DNA of 64,000 nucleotides from Lentibacillus sp. CBA3610. GTDB taxonomy: Bacteria > Bacillota > Bacilli > Bacillales > Amphibacillaceae. The stretch covers positions 682,001-746,000 of the forward strand of contig NZ_CP035925.1 of assembly GCF_013373365.1 (NCBI RefSeq), in the 5' to 3' direction. The position numbers were made by a program, and so were the translations under genes. The notes beneath the pieces are model-generated. The model made no database searches. It saw only the letters and a program-made list of their open reading frames with translations, and was not told the DNA's origin. Below are positions 24,184 to 32,429 of the stretch, in pieces (position 1 is the first letter of the stretch; each line of letters opens with the position of its first letter).

Positions 24184-24231
24184 TTGACAAGCCCTGTTAA
24201 CGTTTTTTATAATATGAACATATGCTAATAT
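24184..24231 (+). promoter_or_regulatory. czrA promoter with overlapping zinc-regulator operator
   Basis: TTGACA (24184-24189), an 18-base spacer and TATAAT (24208-24213) form a near-consensus sigma-A promoter. ATATGAACA-TA-TGCTAATAT (24212-24231) starts inside the -10 box and is a 9-2-9 imperfect palindrome like the ArsR/SmtB family operators (ATATGAACA...TGTTCATAT). Binding here would block RNA polymerase until zinc or cobalt releases the repressor. Confidence 0.75.
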
Positions 24232-24307
24232 AACCATACATCACTTAATCAATAAATTTTTCCTTAATAAGCCGTGTGATTAATTTTTTCAAAGTGAGGG
24301 AATTTTA

Positions 24308-24637
24308 ATGGATGACTATCATGTAAATCCGGAAGACGATCTGTATGAAGATTTGGATGAAGAAACGTTATTTGTCGTATCACAAACATTCAAGGCGTTA
24401 GGGGATCCGACAAGAATTCGAATCCTCCATTTACTTTTTTATCAGGAGTATTCTGTCAATCAGATTGCTGAGAACCTGCATCTCAGGCAATCAACCGTTT
24501 CACATCAGTTACGGTTTTTGAAAAATCTGCGGCTTGTAAAATACCGCAGAGAAGGTACAACACTGTATTATTCCCATGATGACGAGCATGTTATGAACTT
24601 GTTGGAAGAGTCCATCGAACACGCCAAACACAATTAG
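24308..24637 (+). CDS. czrA: ArsR/SmtB zinc-responsive repressor (CzrA-like)
   Basis: A 109-residue winged-helix repressor. DNA-reading segment: [16 protein letters not shown], then [20 protein letters not shown]. The C-terminal helix holds D92, H94, H105 and H108, exactly the D-x-H-x10-H-x-x-H zinc site of alpha-5 type sensors such as staphylococcal CzrA. An N-terminal acidic tail ([19 protein letters not shown]) is slightly longer than usual. It is followed 60 bases later by a cation diffusion facilitator gene and should repress both. ATG has a GTGAGGGA site. Confidence 0.93.
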   Translation: MDDYHVNPEDDLYEDLDEETLFVVSQTFKALGDPTRIRILHLLFYQEYSVNQIAENLHLRQSTVSHQLRFLKNLRLVKYRREGTTLYYSHDDEHVMNLLEESIEHAKHN

Positions 24638-24651
24638 GCATATCATTAATA

Positions 24652-24671
24652 TTAGTATATGAACAGATACT
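24652..24671 (+). promoter_or_regulatory. Possible second operator between czrA and czcD
   Basis: TAGTAT-ATGAACAG-ATACTA is an inverted repeat containing one complete ATATGAACA half-site. The other half does not match well, so a function as second CzrA site is uncertain. Confidence 0.3.
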
Positions 24672-24697
24672 AGTTGATAAGGTTGGAGGGTTTTTAA

Positions 24698-25645
24698 TTG
24701 GGACACGATCACAGTCATGATCATACACATGGTGCCAACAAAAGAGCATTATTGATCAGTTTTATCATTATAACCGCATACATGATTGTTGAAGTGATTG
24801 GGGGGCTCCTGACCAATAGCCTGGCACTATTATCGGATGCAGGGCATATGTTAAGTGATGCTGTTTCGCTCGGTGTCGGACTTTTAGCCTTCAAATTTGG
24901 GGAGAAGGTCGCCAGTTATCAAAAAACATATGGTTACAAACGATTTGAGATTTTGGCAGCGGTTTTTAATGGTGTAACACTTATAGCTATTTCATTATAT
25001 ATTTTTTTTGAAGCGTATCACCGTTTTATGGATCCACCCGAAGTTGCATCAACCGGCATGTTAATCATTGCTTCCATTGGCCTGATTGTGAACATTGCGG
25101 TTGCCTGGATTTTAATGCGCGGCGACACAGAAGAGAATTTAAATCTTCGGGCAGCTTTCCTGCACGTTATAGGGGATTTGTTTGGTTCGGTCGGAGCAGT
25201 CACCGCGGCACTGTTGATTATGTTCTTCGGCTGGGGCTGGGCTGACCCATTAGCGAGTGTACTCGTTGCCATTCTTGTACTCGTAAGTGGATGGCGTGTG
25301 ACAAAAGATGCTGTTCATGTATTGATGGAAGGGACGCCTAAAAACGTTGAACTCGACGATATTATAAAAACGGTCGAAAATATCCCTGAAATTATCGCGA
25401 TCCATGACCTGCATGTGTGGAGTATCACGAGCGGGCAAAATGCATTATCCTGTCATGCGGTGGTGAACGGCAACTTATCCGTCCATGAAAGCCAGCAGCT
25501 TTTGCGAACGATTGAGCGTGAATTGGAGAATAAAGGAATTGGCCATGTGACGATCCAGATGGAAAGTGAAGAACATCCGCATGAAGATTCTCTGTTTTGT
25601 CAAATTGATCATGACACCGGCACCAGTTATAATCACTCGAATTAA
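24698..25645 (+). CDS. czcD: Cation diffusion facilitator, zinc exporter (CzcD-like)
   Basis: A 315-residue CDF protein with a His-rich N-terminus (GHDHSHDHTHG), six helices and a cytoplasmic C-terminal domain. The intramembrane zinc site is seen as SDAGHMLSDA in helix 2 and HVIGDLFGS in helix 5. The C-terminal domain has HDLHVWSITSGQ and a HPHEDSLFCQIDHD tail that may bind metal. It exports zinc, cobalt or cadmium in exchange for protons. TTG 24698 is the start, preceded by GGAGG. It is co-regulated with czrA upstream. Confidence 0.93.
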   Translation: MGHDHSHDHTHGANKRALLISFIIITAYMIVEVIGGLLTNSLALLSDAGHMLSDAVSLGVGLLAFKFGEKVASYQKTYGYKRFEILAAVFNGVTLIAISLYIFFEAYHRFMDPPEVASTGMLIIASIGLIVNIAVAWILMRGDTEENLNLRAAFLHVIGDLFGSVGAVTAALLIMFFGWGWADPLASVLVAILVLVSGWRVTKDAVHVLMEGTPKNVELDDIIKTVENIPEIIAIHDLHVWSITSGQNALSCHAVVNGNLSVHESQQLLRTIERELENKGIGHVTIQMESEEHPHEDSLFCQIDHDTGTSYNHSN

Positions 25646-25737
25646 ACACAGCAGCTGTTGCCCCAGGATATGCCATGTCAATCGAAAGTCGCTGATAGAA
25701 GCTCTGGATGTGCAGTAAAAAATCCGGCATAATCTGC

Positions 25738-26436
25738 TCACTGCACGGCATCATCCTTTTTATCGACATAAAGTGTGCCATCCGGCAGAACTTCTGCATA
25801 AAAGATCTGTGAAAAGGTTGTTGCCCCTGCCTGCTCTACTTGCTGTTCGAGCCAGTTCATATCAAGATTTAATGCTGCAAGGTTGTTTTGGTTAACGACG
25901 CCATCTGATATGACTTTTGTTGCAATCGGATAAACATTGGGAGTTGTCCCAGCCAAATTCATATCGCCCTTTGTTACACTTTGATTGATTTCCTTTTTCA
26001 GAACTGAGAGTTTGCCGCTGGTTTCAAAAATGGCATAGTCCACATCTGACATAGCAAAAATATTCTTTTGCCGCAGTAATGCACTAAGCTCGTCAATATC
26101 CAGACGAGCTTTACGGAGTGCACTCTCCATAATCTTCCCATCCTTAACAACTATCAGCGGCTGTCCGGTCGTTATTTTGCGTGCATTTAACGATTTAATA
26201 TCTAAAATTCCTATAATAATTGTGATTAAAGCCCATCCGACAAGAGCAATGAGTCCATTTCGAAGACTTAAACTTTGACTTACAACGAGGTTAGCTGAAA
26301 TAGAACCGATCGCAATCGCGGAAACAAAATTGAAAAATGTCATCTGACTGATTTCTTTCCTGCCCATAATTCTTGCCAAGGTAAATAATACAAGAAATGA
26401 TAATACGATACGGAGCAAAAGTTCTGAAATGCTCAT
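25738..26436 (-). CDS. DUF421 family membrane protein (YetF-like)
   Basis: A 232-residue protein: three N-terminal helices (LLLRIVLSFLVLFTLARIMG with GRKEISQMTFFNFVSAIAIG, and a third) and a cytoplasmic domain with LSALLRQKNIFAMSDVDYAI, a conserved DUF421 block. DUF421/YetF proteins are common in spore formers; YetF-type members are linked to spore properties. The C-terminal part (DGTLYVDKKDD) is typical. A GCAGGGC sequence lies before ATG 26436. It converges with czcD and has no operon partner. Confidence 0.88.
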   Translation of the reverse strand: MSISELLLRIVLSFLVLFTLARIMGRKEISQMTFFNFVSAIAIGSISANLVVSQSLSLRNGLIALVGWALITIIIGILDIKSLNARKITTGQPLIVVKDGKIMESALRKARLDIDELSALLRQKNIFAMSDVDYAIFETSGKLSVLKKEINQSVTKGDMNLAGTTPNVYPIATKVISDGVVNQNNLAALNLDMNWLEQQVEQAGATTFSQIFYAEVLPDGTLYVDKKDDAVQ

Positions 26437-26541
26437 TTACAGCCCTGCTTTCGTCAAATTTATAAGTGTGTGTTCAAACAGAAGATCCTCTATTCGCCGT
26501 GTCATTTTCACCGGACTTTCTGAACAGGCTTTATAAGATTA

Positions 26542-26715
26542 TTAATCATCATTCTCACTTGGTTCATACGCATCATATCTCAGTCGTGTTACTCTGGTAG
26601 ACTCGCCCTTTTCGATTTCAGCTCTGGTGGCCGGTTCACCGTAGGAATCATCCGGGTCGATGCCTGGTGCTGTTACATCGTTATCTCTCTCATTCTTCCG
26701 CTTTCTTTTTTCCAT
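26542..26715 (-). CDS. Small hydrophilic protein, 57 residues
   Basis: An overlooked short ORF: ATG at 26715, seven or so bases from a perfect AAGGAGG site, reading MEKRKRKNERDNDVTAPGID, then DDSYGEPATRAEIEKGEST and a YDAYEPSEND end, stop TAA at 26542-26544. It is highly charged, Pro/Glu/Asp-rich and probably disordered. The strong ribosome binding site supports a real gene. The family is not recognised; similar small hydrophilic proteins in Bacillaceae are often made during stress or sporulation, but that is inference. Confidence 0.65.
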   Translation of the reverse strand: MEKRKRKNERDNDVTAPGIDPDDSYGEPATRAEIEKGESTRVTRLRYDAYEPSENDD

Positions 26716-26979
26716 GGGAAATACCTCCTTTGATTGTTATTGTTTCTGAAAGATCACATTTCATTAAAGGTGTTTTTTTCCTGCACCTTCTTAGTCAATC
26801 AGACGGCGGAGCCGGAATTAGGCTAAGCGGGCCCCTATTATTTATGCACCGCTGTCGAAAACGAATAAAAGTCAAGCATTAAAAAGTATTTATACTCGAA
26901 AAAATATATGGTAATCTATATTATATACCTGAATTTTTTAATAATTTGATATTTACCAAAATGGAGAGAGGTGATTTTG

Positions 26980-27189
26980 ATGGCATCACGATCCAAATTT
27001 AAGGATCCAGGGTTTATTCTGACGGTCGTTCTGGTTATTTATGCCGGGTTTGTTTTCATCTGGTGGCCGACTGACATTTACATGCTTGGGATTTCACTGG
27101 TTGCCTGGCTGATGTTTATTGGATTGTTTTTCTGGTTCCTGCTGGCCGTGATTTATGCCGTGTGGATCGAAAAATTAGAAGGAAGTTGA
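26980..27189 (+). CDS. Small two-helix partner of sodium/solute symporter
   Basis: A 69-residue protein with a short basic start (MASRSKFKDP) and two membrane helices. ATG 26980 is used because GAGAGAGGTGAT lies just upstream. It ends 31 bases before a sodium:solute symporter gene. In many Bacteria SSS transporters (PanF, YhdT-like, DUF3311/DUF997 groups) are preceded by such a small subunit of unknown role, which fits here. It may help membrane insertion or stability of the transporter. Confidence 0.75.
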   Translation: MASRSKFKDPGFILTVVLVIYAGFVFIWWPTDIYMLGISLVAWLMFIGLFFWFLLAVIYAVWIEKLEGS

Positions 27190-27220
27190 ATGTGATTTTT
27201 TAGGGGAGGGGCTTGATAGC

Positions 27221-28660
27221 ATGCAGGTAACTGAATCGATTATTTTACTTATCTACCTGATTGTCATGACAATCATGGGTATCTATTTTTACAGGCGAGC
27301 ACGGCAGTCAGAAAATGATTATTTCACTGCCGGACAGAGCATTAATACGTTCGTTGGGGCGTTTGCGATTTTTGCCGCTGTGGCGAGTTCCAGTTCCTTG
27401 ATGGGGGCAGTCGGATCAGGGGTAGCGCTTGGTGTGCCTTATTTTTTCACATACGCTTTTGGTGTCATTGCAATTCTTCCATTTTCGATGTTTTTAGTGT
27501 CAGGTCAGATTCGCAGGTCCGGTGTAAAAACGCTTCCCGAATTTTTTAAGCAGCGGTTTGGGAAATCGGTGCAAATTGTTGCGGCGGCTATTGTTGTAAT
27601 CGGTATGACATTTTACATGGTGCCGCAGCTGACAGCATCCGGGCTGATCGGGTCGCACGTGTTGGGGATTGATTACCCGATGGCTGTTATCATTTTGGGA
27701 TTGGGTTTTACACTTTATGCTGCCCTTGGTGGCATGTGGGCGATCACATATACCGATCTTATTCAGGGTGCCATCATGCTCATTGGAATCATTATTTTGG
27801 CTTTATTTATAGTGGTTGATCATAATGGAATTGTTTCATTGATCAACGATGCATTGGCGGTGGATCCTGCATTCGGTGATATTACACAGCCTTGGATGTC
27901 TTATTTCGGTTTATTCATTGCATTTCTATGGTTTGGCATTATTTCACCATCGGTTGTTATGCGTAATTTTGCCTCCCGTGATGCAAAAACAGCCCGTCGT
28001 TCAGCCATGTGGGCATGTCTGCTTTATTTGGCATTATTTGTAGCCGGATTTTTCGTTACGGCTGCCGGTGCAAGCATGGGGATCATTGATACGTTGGATA
28101 ATACGGATATGATATTTGTTTCGGTTATTGAGCAATATTTCCCGGCTATTCTGGGTGGTGTCATGCTTGCCGGTCTGATGGCAGCGATTATGTCATCGGC
28201 TGATGCCATGTTGCTCGCCATTTCTGCCGGTATTGCCCATGATATCTATAAGGAGCATATTAATCCAAAAGCCAATGAACGATTTGTAACCGGACTGGGT
28301 CTTGTTGTCATGATTGTCGCAAGTATTGTCGGTATTCTGATTGCCATCGAGCCACCGGGACTCATCGCGATCATGGTTGGCTGGGTCGGCGGATTCCTGC
28401 TATCGGCTTTCGGTTTTCCAATCGTCCTTGGTATATGGTGGAAACGTGCTAATACGCTGGGCGCGTTATCAGGTATGGTCGGCGGTTCCATCGTCTTTTT
28501 GATCCTGATTATTGGACAGTGGTTTCCGACCAATGCTGAGCCAATCATCGCAGCACCTGTATCATTAATTTTGATGATTGTTGTCAGTTTGATGACCGAA
28601 CCGCCGTCAGATGAAACAAAAGAATTGGTGGATTATTATCATACTCATTTAGAAGAATAG
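27221..28660 (+). CDS. Sodium:solute symporter family transporter
   Basis: A 479-residue protein with about 13 helices of the SSS (PF00474) family. Key parts are YFTAGQSINTFVGAFAIFAAVAS, a GALGGMWAITYTDLIQG-type stretch (YAALGGMWAITYTDLIQGAI) in helix 5-6, and LAGLMAAIMSSADAMLLAISAG, where the SSAD serines bind sodium. It imports an organic solute with sodium; the substrate could be a carboxylate, amino acid or osmolyte and cannot be told from sequence alone. The small membrane gene upstream and the gene at 28677 are probably co-transcribed. Confidence 0.92.
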   Translation: MQVTESIILLIYLIVMTIMGIYFYRRARQSENDYFTAGQSINTFVGAFAIFAAVASSSSLMGAVGSGVALGVPYFFTYAFGVIAILPFSMFLVSGQIRRSGVKTLPEFFKQRFGKSVQIVAAAIVVIGMTFYMVPQLTASGLIGSHVLGIDYPMAVIILGLGFTLYAALGGMWAITYTDLIQGAIMLIGIIILALFIVVDHNGIVSLINDALAVDPAFGDITQPWMSYFGLFIAFLWFGIISPSVVMRNFASRDAKTARRSAMWACLLYLALFVAGFFVTAAGASMGIIDTLDNTDMIFVSVIEQYFPAILGGVMLAGLMAAIMSSADAMLLAISAGIAHDIYKEHINPKANERFVTGLGLVVMIVASIVGILIAIEPPGLIAIMVGWVGGFLLSAFGFPIVLGIWWKRANTLGALSGMVGGSIVFLILIIGQWFPTNAEPIIAAPVSLILMIVVSLMTEPPSDETKELVDYYHTHLEE

Positions 28661-28676
28661 TTAGGGTGATGCAACC

Positions 28677-29279
28677 ATGCAGACGACTGATAGATCCATT
28701 AAACTGATAGGGGATAAAGTTGCAGTTTCAGAAAATAATTTATTCAAGCACGTTTATAAAACAGCCGGCATCAAAGCCAGGTTGAATAATATGATAGATG
28801 AAGATTATTTAAGGCAAAATACAAAGGGATGTGAATTAATTTATCATCCATTCTGGCTTGCGAAAACATTGGTTATTGCTGATAGACCGCCATTTCCGTC
28901 GCGCACGCAGCCGAATATGGTTTTCGTTGACGCTGTGTCAGGTTATCGGGGGGTATTTTCCCGTATCCCCCCGATAAGGGAACAGCAAATTAGCCTTAGT
29001 CATCTGGCTCAGCTGCGAATTTCGGAAAAAGATGATGCTATCAGGTATGTAAAAAATGTCCAGGAAAAGCAGATTAACCGCTCATATATTTTGAAAAAAC
29101 CGCGGCATGAGATAAAAGAAATTTCTGTTGCATATCTGCCACTGTGGAAAGTCGCTGTTCGGAGTGGCTTAATCAATGAGACGTTTTATATTAACGGCAA
29201 TACAGGCGAGTCGGAAAAATTCATGGCAGAGCGCTGGCAGAATGGAAAGGACTTGTTGCAGCATTCTGTTATGGGCTAA
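28677..29279 (+). CDS. Conserved-looking protein of unknown function after symporter
   Basis: A 200-residue soluble-looking protein starting MQTTDRSIKLIGDKVAVSEN. It contains two similar half-motifs: ELIYHPFWLAKTLVIADRP followed by FVDAVSGYRGVFSRIPPI, and VAYLPLWKVAVRSG followed by YINGNTGESEKFMAE. Each reads as an aromatic-proline strand pair ending in a D/N-x-x-(S/T)-G turn, suggesting an internal duplication of a beta-rich unit. No membrane segment or catalytic triad is seen. It starts 17 bases after the symporter stop and is followed by a terminator, so it likely serves the same transport operon. Family not recognised. Confidence 0.65.
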   Translation: MQTTDRSIKLIGDKVAVSENNLFKHVYKTAGIKARLNNMIDEDYLRQNTKGCELIYHPFWLAKTLVIADRPPFPSRTQPNMVFVDAVSGYRGVFSRIPPIREQQISLSHLAQLRISEKDDAIRYVKNVQEKQINRSYILKKPRHEIKEISVAYLPLWKVAVRSGLINETFYINGNTGESEKFMAERWQNGKDLLQHSVMG

Positions 29280-29332
29280 AAGTATAGTTAAACAAAGCAT
29301 ACTCATAGTTCAGTTTTGTGGAGAAAAAATTA

Positions 29333-29366
29333 GAGAACAGACAAACAAGGAATCTGTTCTCTTTTT
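29333..29366 (+). terminator. Terminator of the symporter operon
   Basis: GAGAACAG and CTGTTCTC form an 8-bp stem followed by TTTTT. Confidence 0.85.
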
Positions 29367-29429
29367 CATGCCATTCTTCATTCAGATTTCAGCAAAAAAG
29401 TTTCACTTATTTCCAGCCGATGACAATCA

Positions 29430-29939
29430 TTAATCGTCAACTTTACTTTGATGCAGCGGGGGAGGCACCAGCCAGCCCTTCTCTTTATTAAGTCTGAGGG
29501 CTTTTGCTCCTAGTGATGCCTTTTGAGTATGGAATTGTCCAAACATCATGGCAATATCCTCCCGCGTTGATTCACCTATTATCTTACTGCAAGACACTAA
29601 GCCCGCTGCAATCTCGCCGGATAGAGCGACTGCAATTTCCTGGTCCTGAAAACGAGCTCCCGCTGGAATATCCTCCCGGGAAGCTTTCGGACGTTCTGCA
29701 GGTGTTGGCGGCAGACCGACGCCATTATCTTTTAGGATTGTTTCAATCTGTTTGACCTCTTGCTGTGAAGCTTGAATTGCCTCTTCAAGCAATTTCCTCA
29801 AGTCCTCATCTCCTGCATGGTTGAGATGCGTCTGATTACCTGCAATCATTCCCTTGGCCGCCGTCAGAAAAGTCCATATACCGAAGACTTCGCCGTAGTG
29901 CATGGGTTCTTCTTTGGGATTTCCACCTAAAACTCCCAT
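29430..29939 (-). CDS. DUF3231 family protein (single domain)
   Basis: A 169-residue protein; start 29939 (MGVLGGNPKEEPMHYGEVFG) is chosen because AAGGAGG is 6 bases upstream, although an ATG two codons earlier exists. The HYGEVFGIWTFLTAAKG opening, the helix with QQEVKQIETILKDNGVGLPP and ASREDIPAGARFQDQEIA are DUF3231 landmarks. The fold is a four-helix, ferritin-like bundle; several members are spore coat-associated (CotF-like). A two-domain paralogue lies at 44465. The YjcZ peptide gene nearby on the same strand supports a sporulation setting. Confidence 0.85.
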   Translation of the reverse strand: MGVLGGNPKEEPMHYGEVFGIWTFLTAAKGMIAGNQTHLNHAGDEDLRKLLEEAIQASQQEVKQIETILKDNGVGLPPTPAERPKASREDIPAGARFQDQEIAVALSGEIAAGLVSCSKIIGESTREDIAMMFGQFHTQKASLGAKALRLNKEKGWLVPPPLHQSKVDD

Positions 29940-30103
29940 TGTCATCCTCCTTAACAAACTCATAGTAACGTCCTTTCAGTTTTTAGAATGCCCTGCCTTC
30001 ATTGGTTCATTCAAAGATGTATATTAAATGAGGCACAGTCACTTTGTACTATATGTTGTTGAAGTCGCTTTTCTGTAACCATGTCCATCTTTTCAGAAAT
30101 GAT

Positions 30104-30134
30104 AAAAGGCCTATGGAAAACCTCCATAAGCCTT
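30104..30134 (-). terminator. Hairpin downstream of YjcZ-type gene
   Basis: AAGGC-ATGG pairs with CCAT-GCCTT around a short loop with two small bulges; on the minus strand it is followed by TTTTATCATTTC. It would end transcription of the gene at 30197-30319. Confidence 0.55.
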
Positions 30135-30196
30135 CCACCATATGAGAAAGAACATGTCAATTGAGAAGGTGGTCGTGCGGTTAAAAGGCTCTCACC

Positions 30197-30319
30197 TTAG
30201 TAATACCCGCCGCCGAAGCCTCCTCCACCAACGTAGGCACTGCCGACGATGATGAGCAGAATGAACAATACGACAATTAGGGCAAAGCCACCGCCGCCCC
30301 CTGCATATCCTGCACTCAT
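30197..30319 (-). CDS. YjcZ-family glycine-rich sporulation peptide
   Basis: A 40-residue peptide missed by size filters: [12 protein letters not shown], then the hydrophobic [15 protein letters not shown] core and a [14 protein letters not shown] end. AAGGAGGTGC precedes the ATG. The YjcZ family (one helix between glycine-rich ends) is found only in spore-forming Firmicutes, often in many copies; expression in the mother cell or spore is described for some members. Two more copies occur at 40597 and 40859. Confidence 0.92.
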   Translation of the reverse strand: MSAGYAGGGGGFALIVVLFILLIIVGSAYVGGGGFGGGYY

Positions 30320-30602
30320 TAAAAAGCACCTCCTTAGCGTGGATAGTGCCATACTATGCATCAATGAATATATAGTGTGGACAGGAGACTACCAATGGTT
30401 GAAAAAGCATGGAATATCATCGCATGTACCATAAAAATGCAAGTAATCGATAGGGTTCGTATCCTGGTCGACAGGTAATCCTGATTTTAAGAATTGCCGA
30501 CAATATATATAATAGCCTGCTCCGTAAAAGTTCCTCAAACTAAGGCACCGATTCCACCCTTCCTTCATAAACTGACATAGCAGTTAACAAGGTGGAATAA
30601 CA

Positions 30603-31319
30603 TTGGAAAACAATCGATATCTTAAGGCACTAGCATTGATGGGAGTCGGTGGTGCGCATCCCGGTGGCTTGCACTTGACCAAACATATATTGGCAAGGGA
30701 AGAGATAAATGCTAATATGACTATTCTTGATGCAGGCTGTGGGACGGGGCAGACAGCTGCATATATAGCCGATCAATTCCAGTGTCGTGTTACAGCCCTT
30801 GATAATAGTGAAATGATGCTGGAGAAGGCGCGGGAAAGGTTTTCAGGAAAAAATCTGCCAATTGACATCAGACAGGGAAATATCGAAAACCTGTCATATC
30901 GAGATGATCTGTTCAACATGGTTGTCTTTGAATCAGTGTTAGCCTTCACTGATATTTCCCGGTCGATTGCAGAATGTAAAAGAGTTCTAAAGCCGGATGG
31001 CGTATTTTATGCGATTGAAATGGTACTTGAAAAGAAGCTGCCGGAACATGAATTAAAACCAATCATTGACTTCTATGGGATTGCTCGTTTACTGACTGAG
31101 GCTGAATGGCGTGACCTTTTTTCCGCTGCCGGTTTTTGGAATGTACGGGCGGAAGTCTTCAATCTGCCATTTGGAGACGTCGATTTGGATAACACACGGG
31201 ACTTTTTACTATCGGAAACTATTGATGATGACATGTTTGACATTCTTCAGGAACATGAACAGTTAACAGCGTTGTATGCGGAACAGCTAGGTTTTCGTAT
31301 ATTCAGATGTTCGGTTTAA
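30603..31319 (+). CDS. Class I SAM-dependent methyltransferase
   Basis: A 238-residue methyltransferase. Motif I ILDAGCGTGQTAAYI is near residues 41-55, motif II LDNSEMMLEKAR follows, then FNMVVFESVLAFTD (post-motif II) and LKPDGVFYAIEM. The N-terminal MGVGGAHPGGLHLTK is the substrate-side loop. It starts at TTG 30603. The substrate is unknown; the general layout fits the UbiE/YcgJ group of small-molecule methyltransferases. No operon partner is seen; the MITE-like element follows its end. Confidence 0.9.
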   Translation: MENNRYLKALALMGVGGAHPGGLHLTKHILAREEINANMTILDAGCGTGQTAAYIADQFQCRVTALDNSEMMLEKARERFSGKNLPIDIRQGNIENLSYRDDLFNMVVFESVLAFTDISRSIAECKRVLKPDGVFYAIEMVLEKKLPEHELKPIIDFYGIARLLTEAEWRDLFSAAGFWNVRAEVFNLPFGDVDLDNTRDFLLSETIDDDMFDILQEHEQLTALYAEQLGFRIFRCSV

Positions 31320-31373
31320 ATCAGGGAGGATGATTTGGGAGGGAGATGTATTGGTATAAGCGATTGTACTATT

Positions 31374-31522
31374 AGAAGTTATTCAAAAAGTCCGGTAAAA
31401 ATGATACATCGAATTTCTTCGTTGGCTTGTTCCTCGCTGCTCATGTATCTAAGTGCATACATTCCGTGCTCGAAACTGCGCCGCCTCGAAACCTTTTTAT
31501 CCTCCTTTTTGAACACGCTCTA
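31374..31522. mobile_element. MITE-like element with imperfect terminal inverted repeats
   Basis: The left end AGAAGTTATTCAAAAAGTCC and the right end, whose reverse complement starts AGAGCGTGTTCAAAAAGGAG, continue with GGTAAAAA and GATAAAAA. The 28-base ends match at 19 or more positions in inverted orientation, enclosing 93 bases without coding capacity. ATT flanks both sides and might be a short target duplication. It has no transposase, so it would be a non-autonomous element or a relic. Confidence 0.6.
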
Positions 31523-31584
31523 TTAGCAGATTTGGAAGTTTTTCCGCATGTCGCTTTAGCAAGATCTTTCTGCTGATTGAAGTT

Positions 31585-31622
31585 AAAAGCCGGCTATCCG
31601 ATCAATAGGATTGCCGGCTTTT
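31585..31622. terminator. Bidirectional terminator
   Basis: AAAAGCCGGC-ATCC pairs with GGAT-GCCGGCTTTT, giving A/T runs on both sides. It separates the methyltransferase region from the converging Hsp20 gene. Confidence 0.88.
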
Positions 31623-31643
31623 AAAGTGTGTAAGCATCCCACA

Positions 31644-32102
31644 TTAACTGTTTTCGTCAATAATATCGATATATTCCCGATTAATATCTTTTTTAGGAAT
31701 CGTGACTTTTAATAACCCATCATGAAAGGACGCTCTTGTTTTCTCTTTTGGAATTGGGAATGGCAAAGTAATCGACCGTTCCATTTGCTGATAAGATTGG
31801 CTTTTGTTATTGTTATTTGTTTCGTTGTGAATTGAACCGGCCTCTGCAGCAATCCGTAATCGATTTCCGATCATCTCCAGTTCGATTTCATCACGTTTAT
31901 AGCCCGGCAATTCAGCAGTCACAATAAATTCAGATTCGTTTTCATTTACATCAACCCAAAATGGCCTCAGGTTAAATACTGAATTCATGTGTTTGAATGA
32001 TTCATTGAAAAACGAATCCATTTGTCCCATCAGATCCCTGAATGGCGACATATCAATATCAAACTTGCCTGGCCGGTTATTCTTGTTTGACTCCACTTTC
32101 AC
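31644..32102 (-). CDS. Small heat shock protein, Hsp20 family
   Basis: A 152-residue protein with an alpha-crystallin domain at residues 48-140: PFWVDVNENESEFIVTAELPG, the IELEMIGNRLRIAAE strand pair, and FHDGLLKVTIPKKD, which contains the conserved G-L-L-K-V motif. The N-terminal arm is MSPFRDLMGQMDSFFNESFK. It acts as an ATP-independent chaperone oligomer. Start is GTG with AGAGGGG upstream. Some relatives in Bacillus (CotM, YocM) act in spore coat or salt stress. Confidence 0.92.
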   Translation of the reverse strand: MKVESNKNNRPGKFDIDMSPFRDLMGQMDSFFNESFKHMNSVFNLRPFWVDVNENESEFIVTAELPGYKRDEIELEMIGNRLRIAAEAGSIHNETNNNNKSQSYQQMERSITLPFPIPKEKTRASFHDGLLKVTIPKKDINREYIDIIDENS

Positions 32103-32229
32103 TCACCCCTCTAATAAAAGGTTTCATTACTAAAATATGCAAACGTCCGCAAGAGTGGTGGGCAAATGCTTGATTTGAACTCTTTTTTTAAAGTTCTTTT
32201 ACCAATTTTTGCTAAATACCCGGGTTAGT

Positions 32230-32268
32230 GTAAGCGATTTACATCAAAAACTCAGAAATCGCTTACGT
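32230..32268. promoter_or_regulatory. Inverted repeat with CcpA (cre)-like sites
   Basis: GTAAGCGATTT and AAATCGCTTAC form a perfect 11-bp inverted repeat with a 15-base gap. Both arms resemble the catabolite-responsive element TGWAANCGNTNWCA (GAAATCGCTTAC on the top strand fits with outer mismatches). It lies 160 bases before the transporter-amidohydrolase cluster, whose products look catabolic. It could alternatively be an unrelated regulator's operator. Confidence 0.4.
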
Positions 32269-32429
32269 TACCAATCATTTGCATTTTTATTCATCATTCA
32301 TGTGTCCCTCTTCACAAAATGATTTAAACTAAAATATTGAAATTGTATCAAAAAATAGAAAAATGACGGTAGACAAGCCTTGAACAGCATGATATAGTAT
32401 TGATTAAATTTTCTGAGGAGGGATGACTT

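Noticed and set aside
31335..31526. 63-codon ORF after the methyltransferase
   Set aside because: It lies mainly within the MITE-like element and includes both inverted ends; it is not a coding pattern.
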